Part shown: positions 1 through 8,790 of the stretch, one piece after another
How positions within the stretch are numbered: the stretch's first letter is position 1
Layout of the letters: every line of letters begins with the position of its first letter
NCBI RefSeq assembly: GCF_002284535.1
Contig: NZ_NPKH01000037.1
Span: 102,609-166,608, forward strand
Direction: 5' to 3'
From: Mesorhizobium wenxiniae
GTDB lineage: Bacteria; Pseudomonadota; Alphaproteobacteria; Rhizobiales; Rhizobiaceae
DNA: 64,000 nt
The notes under the pieces: generated by a model
Database searches by the model: none
Told to the model about the DNA's origin: nothing
The model's input: the letters and a program-made list of their open reading frames with translations, nothing else
Position numbers and translations under genes: made by a program

Positions 1-1
1 T

Positions 2-823
2 TCCGCCCATGGCATCCGGTCTGTCGTCGACCTGCCCGGCGTTGGGCAGAATTTCCACGACCACCTGGACATCTTCATGATGTACAACGTTACCGGCATC
101 GAGAGCTATGACGTCTACAAGAAGGCCCGTCGGCAGGTCTGGGCCGGGCTGCAGTATGCGCTATTCCGCAATGGTCCGATCAGCGCGACCGTAGTTGAGG
201 GCGGGGCTTTCTGGCCGGCGGATGGGAACGATCCCTCGACCGACATCCAGTTTCACTTCCTTGCCGGAACCGGGATCGAAGCCGTCACGGGAGATCAGTC
301 AACGGGGAATGGATGTACACTGAATGCCTACCTCCTTCGGCCGCGTTCGCGAGGCACTGTCTCGCTTGCAAGCGCCGACCCCGCGAGGGCGCCGGTCATC
401 GATCCCAATTTCCTATCGGAAAAATTTGATCTCGATCATACCGTCGAGTCAGTGCGGATCGGTCAGGACATCATGGCCCGGCCTTCGATGTCGAAGTACA
501 TCGCCAACGAGTTCATGCCCGGGCCTGCTGTTCGAAATCGGGCCGACTACGAGACCTACGTCCGCCGGGAAAGCCGTTCCGGTTATCATCCAGTCGGCAC
601 ATGCCGGATGGGCGAGGACGACCTGGCCGTCGTTGATCCTGAACTCAGAGTGCGCGGGGTGGATGGGCTACGCGTCGCCGACGCGTCGATCATGCCATGT
701 CTGGTATCGGGCAACACGAACGCGCCCACGATCATGATCGGGGAGAAGGCATCCGACCTCCTGAAGGGTAACCGCAAAGCGATGACTCCAGTTACGACGG
801 GACTTGCGTATGCAGCGGAGTGA
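2..823 (+). CDS. GMC-family FAD oxidoreductase, C-terminal part (5' end outside window)
   Basis: The frame is already open at base 2, so the gene starts before the window; 273 residues are visible. It is the C-terminal half of a glucose-methanol-choline (choline dehydrogenase-like) flavoenzyme, a family that oxidises alcohols with FAD. The visible marks are the LPGVGQNFHDHL stretch at the start, the active-site histidine in GYHPVGTCRMG, the segment VVDPELRVRGVDGLRVAD, and the asparagine in GNTNAPTIMIGEKA near the end. The FAD-binding N-terminus is not seen. It overlaps the following enoyl-CoA hydratase, and a second GMC gene lies just beyond, so the three probably form one catabolic operon. 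The alcohol substrate cannot be told from sequence. Confidence 0.9.
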   Translation, partial: SAHGIRSVVDLPGVGQNFHDHLDIFMMYNVTGIESYDVYKKARRQVWAGLQYALFRNGPISATVVEGGAFWPADGNDPSTDIQFHFLAGTGIEAVTGDQSTGNGCTLNAYLLRPRSRGTVSLASADPARAPVIDPNFLSEKFDLDHTVESVRIGQDIMARPSMSKYIANEFMPGPAVRNRADYETYVRRESRSGYHPVGTCRMGEDDLAVVDPELRVRGVDGLRVADASIMPCLVSGNTNAPTIMIGEKASDLLKGNRKAMTPVTTGLAYAAE

Positions 824-1598
824 AACCATCACCCGCCTCGTTCTGGCGGAGCGAAGGGAGCGGGTTCTCGTTGTCACGCTCAACCGGCCCGACAAGCTCA
901 ACGCGCTGTCGAAGGAGCTTCTGGGCCAGTTAGCGGCGTGTCTGACCGAAGCCGAAGCCGATCCGACACTTGGATGTGTTGTCTTGACTGGTGCCGGCCG
1001 AGCCTTTTCGGCGGGAGCGGACATTGCAGACATGCTCGTTCGGGGCGTTGCCTCCTATACCGATCCCGAACGGCTGGAATCGTGGCGATCGGTCGAGGCT
1101 TTTTCAAAGCCCCTGCTTGCGGCAATCAACGGTTTTGCGTTCGGAGGTGGACTGGAACTCGCCCTGCTATGCGACATAGCCCTGGCCTCCGAAACGGCGA
1201 CCTTTGCATTCCCGGAGATCAGGATCGGTTCCTTTCCGGGCGATGGCGGCACGCAACGCCTGCCGCGGCTCGTGGGCAAATCCTTTGCTATGCAGATGAT
1301 CCTGACGGGACAGACGATCGATGCGCAACTTGCCGAGCACAAGGGCCTGATCAGCGAGGTCGTGCCTGCGAATCGTCTTGTGCAGAGAGCTCTGGAAATC
1401 GCCAATGCGGTCGCTGCGAACTCTGTTGCTGTCGCGCCCTTCGCCAAGCGCGCTGTCCTCGCCGCTGACCGGATGGCTTTGCCCGAGGGCCTGCGACTTG
1501 AGCATGAACTGACGACCGAGGCGTTCGGGCTCCACGACCGAAGGGAAGGGTTGAGAGCCTTTGCGGAGAAGCGACCGCCTGTGTTCATGGGTCGTTGA
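810..1598 (+). CDS. Enoyl-CoA hydratase/isomerase (crotonase) family protein
   Basis: A 262-residue crotonase-fold protein, the usual length, expected to hydrate or isomerise a CoA-linked substrate. Visible marks are the oxyanion-hole segment GRAFSAGADIADM, the second one AINGFAFGGGLELALLCD, and FPEIRIGSFPGDGGTQRLPR with the family glutamate in FPEI. I chose the ATG at 810; a TTG at 804 in the same frame is possible. The gene overlaps the end of the upstream GMC oxidoreductase by 14 bases and is followed within 25 bases by another, which suggests translational coupling in a degradative operon. The exact CoA ester is unknown. Confidence 0.9.
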   Translation: MQRSETITRLVLAERRERVLVVTLNRPDKLNALSKELLGQLAACLTEAEADPTLGCVVLTGAGRAFSAGADIADMLVRGVASYTDPERLESWRSVEAFSKPLLAAINGFAFGGGLELALLCDIALASETATFAFPEIRIGSFPGDGGTQRLPRLVGKSFAMQMILTGQTIDAQLAEHKGLISEVVPANRLVQRALEIANAVAANSVAVAPFAKRAVLAADRMALPEGLRLEHELTTEAFGLHDRREGLRAFAEKRPPVFMGR

Positions 1599-1621
1599 CG
1601 AACCGGGAAAACCGGGAGGAA

Positions 1622-3235
1622 ATGATGTGGGACTATATCGTGATCGGGGCAGGCTCGGCGGGTTGCGTGCTCGCCAACCGACTGAGCGAAGACCCCGGCG
1701 CCAATGTGTTGTTGCTCGAAGCCGGTAGCCGGGACTGGAACCCCATGATCCATATTCCGGGGGGCATCGGCAAGCTGTTCGGGCGTGGCGTGAACTGGCG
1801 GTTTCATACTGTTCCGCAGCAAAATCTTGACGGTCGCTCGGTGTGGTACCCGCAGGGGAAAACGTTGGGCGGATCAAGCTCGATCAACGCAATGATCTAC
1901 ATCCGGTGCCAAAAAGAGGACTATAACAATTGGGCCTCCTTGGGAAACCGGGGGTGGTCTTACGAAGATGTCCTGCCCTACTTCCGGAAGTCCGAGGACA
2001 ACGATCGCCTATCCAACAGGTATCATGGACAGGGCGGACCGCTGTGGGTCTCCGACCAGGTCAGCCCGCATCGGCTCACCAAAGCCTTCGTGAGGGCCGC
2101 TCAGCAATATGGCCTGCCGTTCAACCCGGATTTCAACGGCGAAAGCATGTATGGCGCCGGATTCTATCAGGTGACTTGCCGGGACGGCCGCCGGCGCTCA
2201 GCGGCTATCTCCTATTTGCGCCCCGTCCGCACCCGCAAGAACCTGACTGTCAGGACTCGTACACGGGTGACGCGCATCGTCATCGAGAACGGCAAGGCGG
2301 TCGGCGTGGAACTCGACGGGGGCCGCGAGATCCTGCGAGCGAACCAGGAAATCCTCGTCTCGAGCGGGGCAATCAATTCTCCCCGGCTTCTTTTGTTGTC
2401 TGGCTTGGGCCCCGCGGATGAATTGAGGGCGCTCGGTATTCCACCGGTCGTCGACTTGAAAGGCGTCGGCCGCAATCTCCAGGATCACCTGTGTACAAAT
2501 GTCCACGTCACACTGAAGCAGCCGATCAGCTACGATGGGCACGATCGCTTTCCCCGGTCGATGCTGCACGGGATGCGCTGGCTGCTCTATCGCAACGGGC
2601 CAGCTGCTTCCGTGATCGTCGAAGGGGGCGGTTTCTTCCAGACGGAAAATGCCACTCGTCCCGACCTGCAGGTCCACATCGCGCCTGCTACCGTGGTGCG
2701 TGGGGGGCAAACGCGGCTTCCTGGCGCACGGGGCTTCACCATCAACTCGACGTTTCTGCGACCAAGGAGCGTCGGGTCGGTCCGGCTTCGATCGGCCGAT
2801 CCAGCCGCGGAGCCGCTGATCGATCCCAACTACCTCGCGGATCCTTATGACCGCGGCATGGCCCTGAAGTCAGTGCGGTTGATCCGCGAGGTCCTTTCGC
2901 AGCCCGCGATCGCTGGGTTCGTCGAGGCTGAGCGGCTACCCGGCCCGTCAGCTCAAACCGATGACGAGATCATGGCCTATGTCCGGCAATATGCATGCTG
3001 CGACTACCATCCCGTCGGCACCTGCAAGATGGGCGTGGACGACATGGCCGTCGTCGACCCCGAGTTGCGGGTGAGAGGCATCGAAGGGCTGCGTGTCATC
3101 GACTCCTCAATCATGCCGGTGCTGATCAGTGGCAACACGAACGGTCCTGCGATGATGATCGGCGAGAAGGGCGCCGATCTTGTCAAAGGCAACCAGATGG
3201 CGGTTCCCATTGCGCCGCTTGCCGCGGTTGCATGA
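1622..3235 (+). CDS. GMC-family FAD-dependent oxidoreductase (choline dehydrogenase-like)
   Basis: A full-length 537-residue GMC flavoenzyme. The N-terminal dinucleotide fold reads DYIVIGAGSAGCVLANRL, followed by the GMC signature around GKTLGGSSSINAMIYIR. The C-terminus carries the catalytic histidine in DYHPVGTCKMG and the asparagine in GNTNGPAMMIGEKG. The start is set by a GGGAGGA ribosome site just before the ATG pair at 1622 and 1625; a frame-open TTG at 1595 is less likely. It resembles the partial GMC protein at the window start, so the two are probably paralogues from a duplication. The family oxidises primary or secondary alcohols with FAD. The substrate is not known. Confidence 0.92.
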   Translation: MMWDYIVIGAGSAGCVLANRLSEDPGANVLLLEAGSRDWNPMIHIPGGIGKLFGRGVNWRFHTVPQQNLDGRSVWYPQGKTLGGSSSINAMIYIRCQKEDYNNWASLGNRGWSYEDVLPYFRKSEDNDRLSNRYHGQGGPLWVSDQVSPHRLTKAFVRAAQQYGLPFNPDFNGESMYGAGFYQVTCRDGRRRSAAISYLRPVRTRKNLTVRTRTRVTRIVIENGKAVGVELDGGREILRANQEILVSSGAINSPRLLLLSGLGPADELRALGIPPVVDLKGVGRNLQDHLCTNVHVTLKQPISYDGHDRFPRSMLHGMRWLLYRNGPAASVIVEGGGFFQTENATRPDLQVHIAPATVVRGGQTRLPGARGFTINSTFLRPRSVGSVRLRSADPAAEPLIDPNYLADPYDRGMALKSVRLIREVLSQPAIAGFVEAERLPGPSAQTDDEIMAYVRQYACCDYHPVGTCKMGVDDMAVVDPELRVRGIEGLRVIDSSIMPVLISGNTNGPAMMIGEKGADLVKGNQMAVPIAPLAAVA

Positions 3236-3274
3236 ACCGACGTCCTCCTGGCGCCAAAGTGGAGTGGCCGAAAA

Positions 3275-3556
3275 ATGCAGTTCCTAATATTGTCCCGGCG
3301 GCGAACAAGTGAATTCACTGCAGCCGAGTTCGACGAATTGGCAAAACAGGAGGCGGACCAGGCGAGGCGGTTGTACGAGCTCGGCTTCACAAGACAGCTG
3401 TGGCACCGAGGCGATCAAGGCGGCGCCTGCCAGATCGCGGAGGCGGACGATGAGGGCGAGGTCAGAACCAAGCTCGCGACACTGCCGTTCGCGAAGGCCG
3501 GAATGCTGGACTTCGAGATCGTTCCTTTGAGGCCGTATGCGGGGTTCTACACGTGA
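3275..3556 (+). CDS. Muconolactone delta-isomerase-like small protein
   Basis: A 93-residue protein that looks like the muconolactone isomerase family: it starts MQFLILSRR, has the helix-rich middle EFDELAKQEADQARRLYELG, then the strand-loop segment FTRQLWHRGDQGGACQIAEAD and a C-terminal LPFAKAGMLDFEIVPLRPY. Family members are small oligomeric ferredoxin-like folds of about 90-100 residues acting on lactones of aromatic ring cleavage. No other catechol-pathway gene is next to it, so here it may serve another lactone or be a non-catalytic relative. It follows the GMC gene by 39 bases on the same strand and probably belongs to that operon. Confidence 0.75.
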   Translation: MQFLILSRRRTSEFTAAEFDELAKQEADQARRLYELGFTRQLWHRGDQGGACQIAEADDEGEVRTKLATLPFAKAGMLDFEIVPLRPYAGFYT

Positions 3557-3755
3557 ACATCTGGCCAAGACCTGGCTGACCAACAGGTCACGCGAAGACC
3601 ATTTGAAAAACCGCCGCCGTTGCCCTGCCTGAGGGACGCAACGATGCCGCCTGCCCGAATGGAAAGACCGGCCTCGCAGCGGAACTGCCAACTGCCGCAG
3701 GCAAAAGGCCCTCCCTTCCATTAGTCAGCAATGAGGCAAGTAGGAGATTGACCGC

Positions 3756-5027
3756 ATGTTCGATCCCAAGTCGTTCCTGGCCTCGATCTTCTCCGCCGCC
3801 GTCGCGGCAGCTAATCCGGACCGTATGATCCGTGACTATCTTCCGCCAAGACCCAAGGGCCGGACTCTCGTGATCGGCGCGGGCAAGGGCTCCGCCCAAA
3901 TGGCGTCGGCATTCGAGAGGGCTTGGGCCGCACCGATGGAGGGTCTGGTCGTAACTCGGTACGGCTTCGGCGCGCAGTGTGAGCGTACGGAAATCATTGA
4001 GGCAGCGCATCCGGTACCGGATGCCGCCGGCCTAAAAGCATCGAAGCGCATTCTTGAGAAGGTTTCTGGTCTGACCGCCGATGACTTGGTTGTTGCGTTG
4101 ATCTCGGGCGGTGGTTCAGCCCTGCTTCCGTCACCTGCCCCAGGCCTGACGCTTGCCGACGAAATCGCCGTTAACGAGGCATTGCTCGACTCCGGCGCTC
4201 CGATCATGGCGATGAACACCGTTCGCAAGCATCTCTCGACGATCAAGGGGGGGCGGCTTGCACTCGCCGCGCATCCGGCCAAAGTCGTCTCGTTGATCAT
4301 CTGCGATATTCCAGGCGACAACCCGGCGCTCGTGGCTTCCGGGCCGACTGTGCCCGACCCTGCCGATCGGGCCGACGCGCTGAATTTTATAGCGACGTAT
4401 GGCATAAGGGTGTCCGCAAAGGTGATGGCGCATCTCAATTCTGCTGCTGCCGACGCACCCTCGCCATCCGATCCGCGTTTTGCCGGAAACGAGGTGCACG
4501 TCATCGCGTCAGCCGCCGTCTCTCTCGAAGCCGCGGCCGCCGAAGCGCGCAAGCAGGGAGTCGAAGCCGTCATTCTGTCGGATGCGATCGAAGGCGAAGC
4601 GCGGGACGTGGGTCGAGTGCATGCGGCAATCGCGCGCGAGGTTGCGCTGCGAGACCGGCCCTTCCCCAAGCCTGTTCTGATCCTTTCCGGCGGGGAAACT
4701 ACAGTAACACTGCGTGCGAAGGGCAAGGGCGGCCGCAATAGCGAATTACTGCTGTCCTTCGCCATCGGCATCGATGGGCTTTCCAGTATTAGTGCCTTGG
4801 CCGCAGATACGGACGGCATAGACGGTTCGGAAGACAATGCTGGTGCCTTCGCCAACGGATCGACAGTCGCGCGGATGCGGCGGGCAGGCTTAGACGCCAG
4901 GGCCATGCTCGCCGGGAACAATGCCTGGACGGCTTTCGATGCCGTCGGAGATTTGTTTGTGCCGGGTCCGACGGGCACCAATGTAAACGACTTCAGAGCT
5001 ATATTAGTCGGGGGTAGGCCAGCCTAG
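3756..5027 (+). CDS. Glycerate 2-kinase / hydroxypyruvate reductase-like (TtuD/GckA, MOFRL family)
   Basis: A 423-residue member of the DUF4147/MOFRL glycerate 2-kinase family, which phosphorylates D-glycerate to 2-phosphoglycerate in glyoxylate, serine or tartrate metabolism. Marks in order are VIGAGKGSAQMASAFE, the glycine-rich SGGGSALLPSPAPGLTL, MNTVRKHLSTIKGGRLA, SGPTVPD, then the MOFRL part SGGETTVTLRAKGKGGRNSELLL and ADTDGIDGSEDNAGA. The ATG at 3756 has an AGGAGA ribosome site. Older annotations call such proteins hydroxypyruvate reductase; the kinase function is better supported for the family. It sits about 200 bases after the isomerase-like gene, so operon membership is uncertain. 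Confidence 0.9.
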   Translation: MFDPKSFLASIFSAAVAAANPDRMIRDYLPPRPKGRTLVIGAGKGSAQMASAFERAWAAPMEGLVVTRYGFGAQCERTEIIEAAHPVPDAAGLKASKRILEKVSGLTADDLVVALISGGGSALLPSPAPGLTLADEIAVNEALLDSGAPIMAMNTVRKHLSTIKGGRLALAAHPAKVVSLIICDIPGDNPALVASGPTVPDPADRADALNFIATYGIRVSAKVMAHLNSAAADAPSPSDPRFAGNEVHVIASAAVSLEAAAAEARKQGVEAVILSDAIEGEARDVGRVHAAIAREVALRDRPFPKPVLILSGGETTVTLRAKGKGGRNSELLLSFAIGIDGLSSISALAADTDGIDGSEDNAGAFANGSTVARMRRAGLDARAMLAGNNAWTAFDAVGDLFVPGPTGTNVNDFRAILVGGRPA

Positions 5028-5267
5028 CGCCCTGCCTCGCCTAGGTCCGCAAAGCCCTCATCGTAGATTCGGCGGATCGTCATGGCCGAAAGCACGTAAG
5101 AGATTCGCGCGCAATCGGTTGTCTATCCTGCTCTAGCTGTTGTTCACCTCGACAAGTTGACTGCTGCTACGGCCCGGTTCACGCTCAGAATCGTTGTTGA
5201 CTGTAAGGCAGACTACAGCGCGCCGCACCATGTTCGGGGCTTACGTGAAAATGAGACAGAAGACATT

Positions 5268-6215
5268 GTGAGGCAGCCCGCAAAAAACAGCCAGAGGCTT
5301 TCTGTTGCCGCGGAACTGATTGCGGTGCTGGTTGCTGTGACGATTGGTCAGCCGCGCGTCATGACCATCGAACGTGGTCAATCCTTGCCTTCTGGCCCAT
5401 TTGAACTTGGACATCGGTCGCTGCAGTCGGGTCTGAGGGATTGGGTCGAACAGCAGACCCGCCACCCTTTGGGCTATATCGAGCAACTCTATACGTTCGC
5501 CGATCGCGACCGGGCGGCAAACGGGAGCGCGCAACGCGTAGTTTCGATTAGCTATCTCGCCTTGACCCGGGAGGAGCAGGCGGCACCCGCCGACAAAGCC
5601 GCCTGGCGCAACTGGTACGACTACTTTCCCTGGGAGGATCACCGTGCTGGTGTTCCCTCTGCATTGGCGGACGTGATCGTTCCGCGCCTGAAAACCTGGG
5701 CTGATTCCGCCGACGATCGCCCCACGCACAATGACCGCTGGCAGCGAGCGGCGATCGCCTTCGGCCTCGATGGCTATGCCTGGAACGAGGAATTGGTGCT
5801 GCAACGCTACGAACTGCTTTACGAGGCGGCCTTTGTTGAGGAAGCAGACCGCAGCCACGGTCCAGACACCTTGCTGTCGGTCTTCGGCCGAGCCATGCAG
5901 GCTGATCATCGTCGCATTCTGGCCACCGGCATCGCCAGGCTGCGGGCCAAGATCAAATACCGCCCCGTCGTCTTCGAACTGATGCCGCCGACATTCACGC
6001 TGCTGCAACTCCAGCGCACCGTAGAAGCGCTGGCCGGCAGACTGGTGCACAAGCAGAATTTTCGACGTCTGGTCGAGCAGCAGGAACTGGTCGAAGAGAC
6101 CGGAGCGATGACGGCCGACACGGGCGGGCGGCCGGCCAAGCTGTACCGATTCCGGCATGGCGTTCTCGCCGAGCGCCCCGCAGCTGGGACCAAATTACCC
6201 CTCTCGCGCGGTTGA
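5268..6215 (+). CDS. nadQ: NAD biosynthesis regulator NadQ (NrtR/COG4111-like)
   Basis: A 315-residue protein resembling the alphaproteobacterial NadQ regulators, which have a Nudix-like N-terminal domain that has lost catalysis and a C-terminal winged helix. The N-terminal domain shows RLSVAAELIAVLVAVT, HPLGYIEQLYTFADRDR and VISYLALTR-like segments. No GX5EX7REUXEEXGU Nudix box is seen. The C-terminal part TLLQLQRTVEALAGRLVHK followed by NFRRLVEQQ and ETGA fits the DNA-binding domain. I prefer the GTG at 5268, which begins the conserved part; an upstream in-frame TTG at 5157 gives an unlikely extension. It lies directly upstream of nadA and probably represses nadABC at the palindrome near 6222-6242. 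Confidence 0.82.
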   Translation: MRQPAKNSQRLSVAAELIAVLVAVTIGQPRVMTIERGQSLPSGPFELGHRSLQSGLRDWVEQQTRHPLGYIEQLYTFADRDRAANGSAQRVVSISYLALTREEQAAPADKAAWRNWYDYFPWEDHRAGVPSALADVIVPRLKTWADSADDRPTHNDRWQRAAIAFGLDGYAWNEELVLQRYELLYEAAFVEEADRSHGPDTLLSVFGRAMQADHRRILATGIARLRAKIKYRPVVFELMPPTFTLLQLQRTVEALAGRLVHKQNFRRLVEQQELVEETGAMTADTGGRPAKLYRFRHGVLAERPAAGTKLPLSRG

Positions 6216-6242
6216 CATTCTTTATGCTCAAGGTAAGCATAT
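6212..6242 (+). promoter_or_regulatory. Promoter and probable NadQ operator upstream of nadA
   Basis: A perfect -35-like TTGACA lies at 6212-6217. It is followed by an inverted repeat with arms TATGCT (6223-6228) and AGCATA (6236-6241). Allowing two mismatches the arms extend to nine bases each. The site sits in the only gap between nadQ and nadA and would overlap or abut the core promoter, as expected for a repressor that responds to NAD status. The assignment to NadQ is inferred from position. A TATACT at 6251-6256 is an alternative -10 element. Confidence 0.6.
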
Positions 6243-6283
6243 GCCCTATATATACTCTTATCGAGCATTACCGGGAGACGGAA

Positions 6284-7258
6284 ATGACGGATGGGCTGGC
6301 GCGGAGCTCCGCGCTCTATGATCGTGTGCGGCGGGTCATTCCAGCTATCGAGTGGCCGGCGTTCACCGACGACATCGACGCCATTCTCGATCTGAAGCGG
6401 CGGCGAAACGCCGTCATCCTGGCCCACAACTATCAGAGGCCGGAGATATTTCACTGCATGGCCGACATTGTCGGCGACAGCCTAGCCCTTGCCCGCAAGG
6501 CGATGGCGGTCGAAGCGGACGTCATCGTGCTTGCCGGCGTGCACTTCATGGCGGAGACGGCGAAGCTGCTCAATCCGGAAAAGACGGTGCTCATCCCGGA
6601 CCTGAACGCGGGCTGCTCGCTTGCAGATTCCATCACCGCTGCCGATGTCCGCCTGCTGCGGCAGCGCTATCCCGGCATTCCAATCGTCACCTATGTCAAC
6701 ACCTCGGCCGCCGTGAAGGCCGAGTCCGACATCTGCTGCACGTCGGGCAATGCGAAAGCCGTCGTGGAGTCACTGGGTGTTTCTCGGGTCATCATGCTGC
6801 CGGACGAGTATCTGGCCCAGAACATCGCCGCCCAGACCGACGTGCAGATCATCACCTGGAAAGGGCATTGCGAGGTGCATGAGCGCTTCACGCCTGCCGA
6901 CATTCGCCAGTTGCGCGAGGACCATCCCGGCGTGACGGTGCTGGCGCATCCCGAATGTCCGCCTGAAGTGGTGGCCGAAGCCGATTTCTCCGGCTCGACC
7001 GCGGCCATGTCCGACTATGTCGGGCGGCAAAAGCCGCCCCGCGTCGTGCTAATGACGGAGTGCTCGATGAGCGACAATGTCGCGGTCGAGCACCCCGAAG
7101 TCGAGTTCATCCGGCCCTGCAATTTGTGCCCGCACATGAAGCGGATAACGCTCGCCAACATCCGTACAGCGCTCGAGCAGAACCGCCATGTCGTAACCAT
7201 CGAGCCCGAGATTGCCGGGCGCGCGCGGCTTGCCGTCGAGCGGATGCTCGCCGTATGA
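6284..7258 (+). CDS. nadA: Quinolinate synthase NadA
   Basis: A 324-residue [4Fe-4S] enzyme that condenses iminoaspartate with dihydroxyacetone phosphate to quinolinate, the second step of de novo NAD synthesis. Visible marks are AVILAHNYQRPEI, the cluster cysteines expected at about 111 (NAGCSLAD), 225 (HPECPPEV) and 282 (NLCPHMK), plus SDICCTSGNA and GHCEVHERF. The start is the ATG at 6284 behind a GGGAGA site; upstream in-frame codons would place the operator inside the gene. Its TGA overlaps the nadB ATG. Regulation by NadQ is likely from the palindrome just upstream. Confidence 0.96.
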   Translation: MTDGLARSSALYDRVRRVIPAIEWPAFTDDIDAILDLKRRRNAVILAHNYQRPEIFHCMADIVGDSLALARKAMAVEADVIVLAGVHFMAETAKLLNPEKTVLIPDLNAGCSLADSITAADVRLLRQRYPGIPIVTYVNTSAAVKAESDICCTSGNAKAVVESLGVSRVIMLPDEYLAQNIAAQTDVQIITWKGHCEVHERFTPADIRQLREDHPGVTVLAHPECPPEVVAEADFSGSTAAMSDYVGRQKPPRVVLMTECSMSDNVAVEHPEVEFIRPCNLCPHMKRITLANIRTALEQNRHVVTIEPEIAGRARLAVERMLAV

Positions 7259-8790
7259 GCGTGGAAGATCTCGACGGCCGGCCTGTCATCATCGGCGGCG
7301 GCATTGCCGGACTGATGACCGCGCTCCATCTGACGCCGGAGCCGGTGCTTCTTCTGTCGAGGACGTCGCTGGGAGCTGACGCTTCCAGCGCGTGGGCGCA
7401 AGGCGGGCTTGCCGCCAGCCTAGGCGACGATGATGAACCGGCGCTCCATCTTTCCGATACGCTCGCCGCGGGCAACGGTCTTTGTGATGCGGAGGCAGCA
7501 AGGCGCATCGTCTACGCGGCGCCCGCCGTAATCGAGGATCTGGCGCGCCTTGGGGTTCGCTTCGATTGCACGCCTGCAGGCGCTCTTCGTCTCGGGTTGG
7601 AAGCCGCGCACAACCGGCGGCGCATCGTTCATGCCGATGGCGACGGCAGCGGGCGCGAGGTCATGCGTGCCCTGATCGCGGCCGTCCGCTCAACACCGAC
7701 AATAGAGGTTGTCGAGAGCATCGAAGCGCGTCGGCTGGCTGTGGAGGACGGCAGGATCACCGGTGTGCTGGCGAACTGTTCGACAGGGCCAGTGTTCCTT
7801 GCCTCGGGCCGGATCGTTCTCGCCACTGGCGGCATCGGCGGCCTGTTCCATGACACGACAAACCCGTTGGGCAGTTGCGGACAGGGCCTTGCGCTCGCAG
7901 CGCATGCGGGTGCTGTCCTTGCCGACATGGAGTTCATCCAGTTCCATCCCACCGCGCTTGACGGGCTGGGCCGTCCGATGCCGCTTATCAGCGAAGCGGT
8001 TCGCGGCGAAGGCGCCACGATCGTCGACGAGACGGGCCGACGTTTCCTGGACGGCGTGCGAGGTGCGGAGCTCGCACCGCGCGACATCCTCGCGCGCGCA
8101 GTCTGGCGACATCTTGCCGACGGCCATCGCGTCTTCCTCGACGCACGCCAAAAGCCAGGCGCGATATTCGCGCAGCATTTCCCGACGATCGCATCGGCCT
8201 GCGGCAGGGCCGGCATTGATCCGGCGCACGATCTCATTCCCGTTCGCCCAGCCCAGCACTACCACATGGGTGGCGTCGCAGTGGATGGCTCCGGCCGCAC
8301 CTCCGTTCCGGGACTTTGGGCTTGCGGCGAAGTTGCCTCGACCGGGCTACACGGCGCCAACAGGCTTGCCAGCAATTCGTTGACGGAGGCCGTCGTCTGT
8401 CCGCGCTGGGTTGCCGAGAGTGTTGCCGGTTCGCCCGACGGCGGCGGAAAGCCAGCGATGGCACCTGACCTGCTCGCGCCGGATCCACGGCCTGTGCGCC
8501 CCATCCTGTCGCGTGTCCTTGGCGTCACGCGGGATGGCGAAGGGTTGAAGGAGGCTGCGCGGGCCTTGTTGCTGCTGTTGCAGCGGCACGACGCGGCATC
8601 CGATCCTGCCGCCGTCGGGCTGATGATCGCGGTTGCCGCCTTGCTGCGCCGGGAAAGCCGCGGTGCTCATTTCCGGACGGACTTTCCGCATCATGCGGCC
8701 GTCGCCCGCCGCTCCCAAATCACGCTCGACGCGGCCATAGCCGCAGCGCGGGAACTCGCATCCTCCCCAACTTTGGAAAGCGTGCTGTGA
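7255..8790 (+). CDS. nadB: L-aspartate oxidase NadB
   Basis: A 511-residue flavoprotein of the succinate dehydrogenase/fumarate reductase flavoprotein family that oxidises L-aspartate to iminoaspartate for NadA. The FAD motif IIGGGIAGLMTALHL lies near residue 12, followed by SSAWAQGGLAAS, HNRRRIVHADGDGSG, ATGGIGGLF, EFIQFHPTAL, the active-site region EAVRGEGATIVDETGRRF, and YHMGGVAVD and GEVASTGLHGANRLASNSL near the C-terminus. The ATG at 7255 overlaps the nadA stop by four bases (ATGA), so translation is probably coupled. Confidence 0.96.
   Translation: MSVEDLDGRPVIIGGGIAGLMTALHLTPEPVLLLSRTSLGADASSAWAQGGLAASLGDDDEPALHLSDTLAAGNGLCDAEAARRIVYAAPAVIEDLARLGVRFDCTPAGALRLGLEAAHNRRRIVHADGDGSGREVMRALIAAVRSTPTIEVVESIEARRLAVEDGRITGVLANCSTGPVFLASGRIVLATGGIGGLFHDTTNPLGSCGQGLALAAHAGAVLADMEFIQFHPTALDGLGRPMPLISEAVRGEGATIVDETGRRFLDGVRGAELAPRDILARAVWRHLADGHRVFLDARQKPGAIFAQHFPTIASACGRAGIDPAHDLIPVRPAQHYHMGGVAVDGSGRTSVPGLWACGEVASTGLHGANRLASNSLTEAVVCPRWVAESVAGSPDGGGKPAMAPDLLAPDPRPVRPILSRVLGVTRDGEGLKEAARALLLLLQRHDAASDPAAVGLMIAVAALLRRESRGAHFRTDFPHHAAVARRSQITLDAAIAAARELASSPTLESVL

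Noticed and set aside
3836..4981. A 381-codon minus-strand open frame antisense to glycerate kinase
   Set aside because: It is Ser/Ala/Pro/Thr-rich shadow text; the plus-strand protein carries all family motifs.
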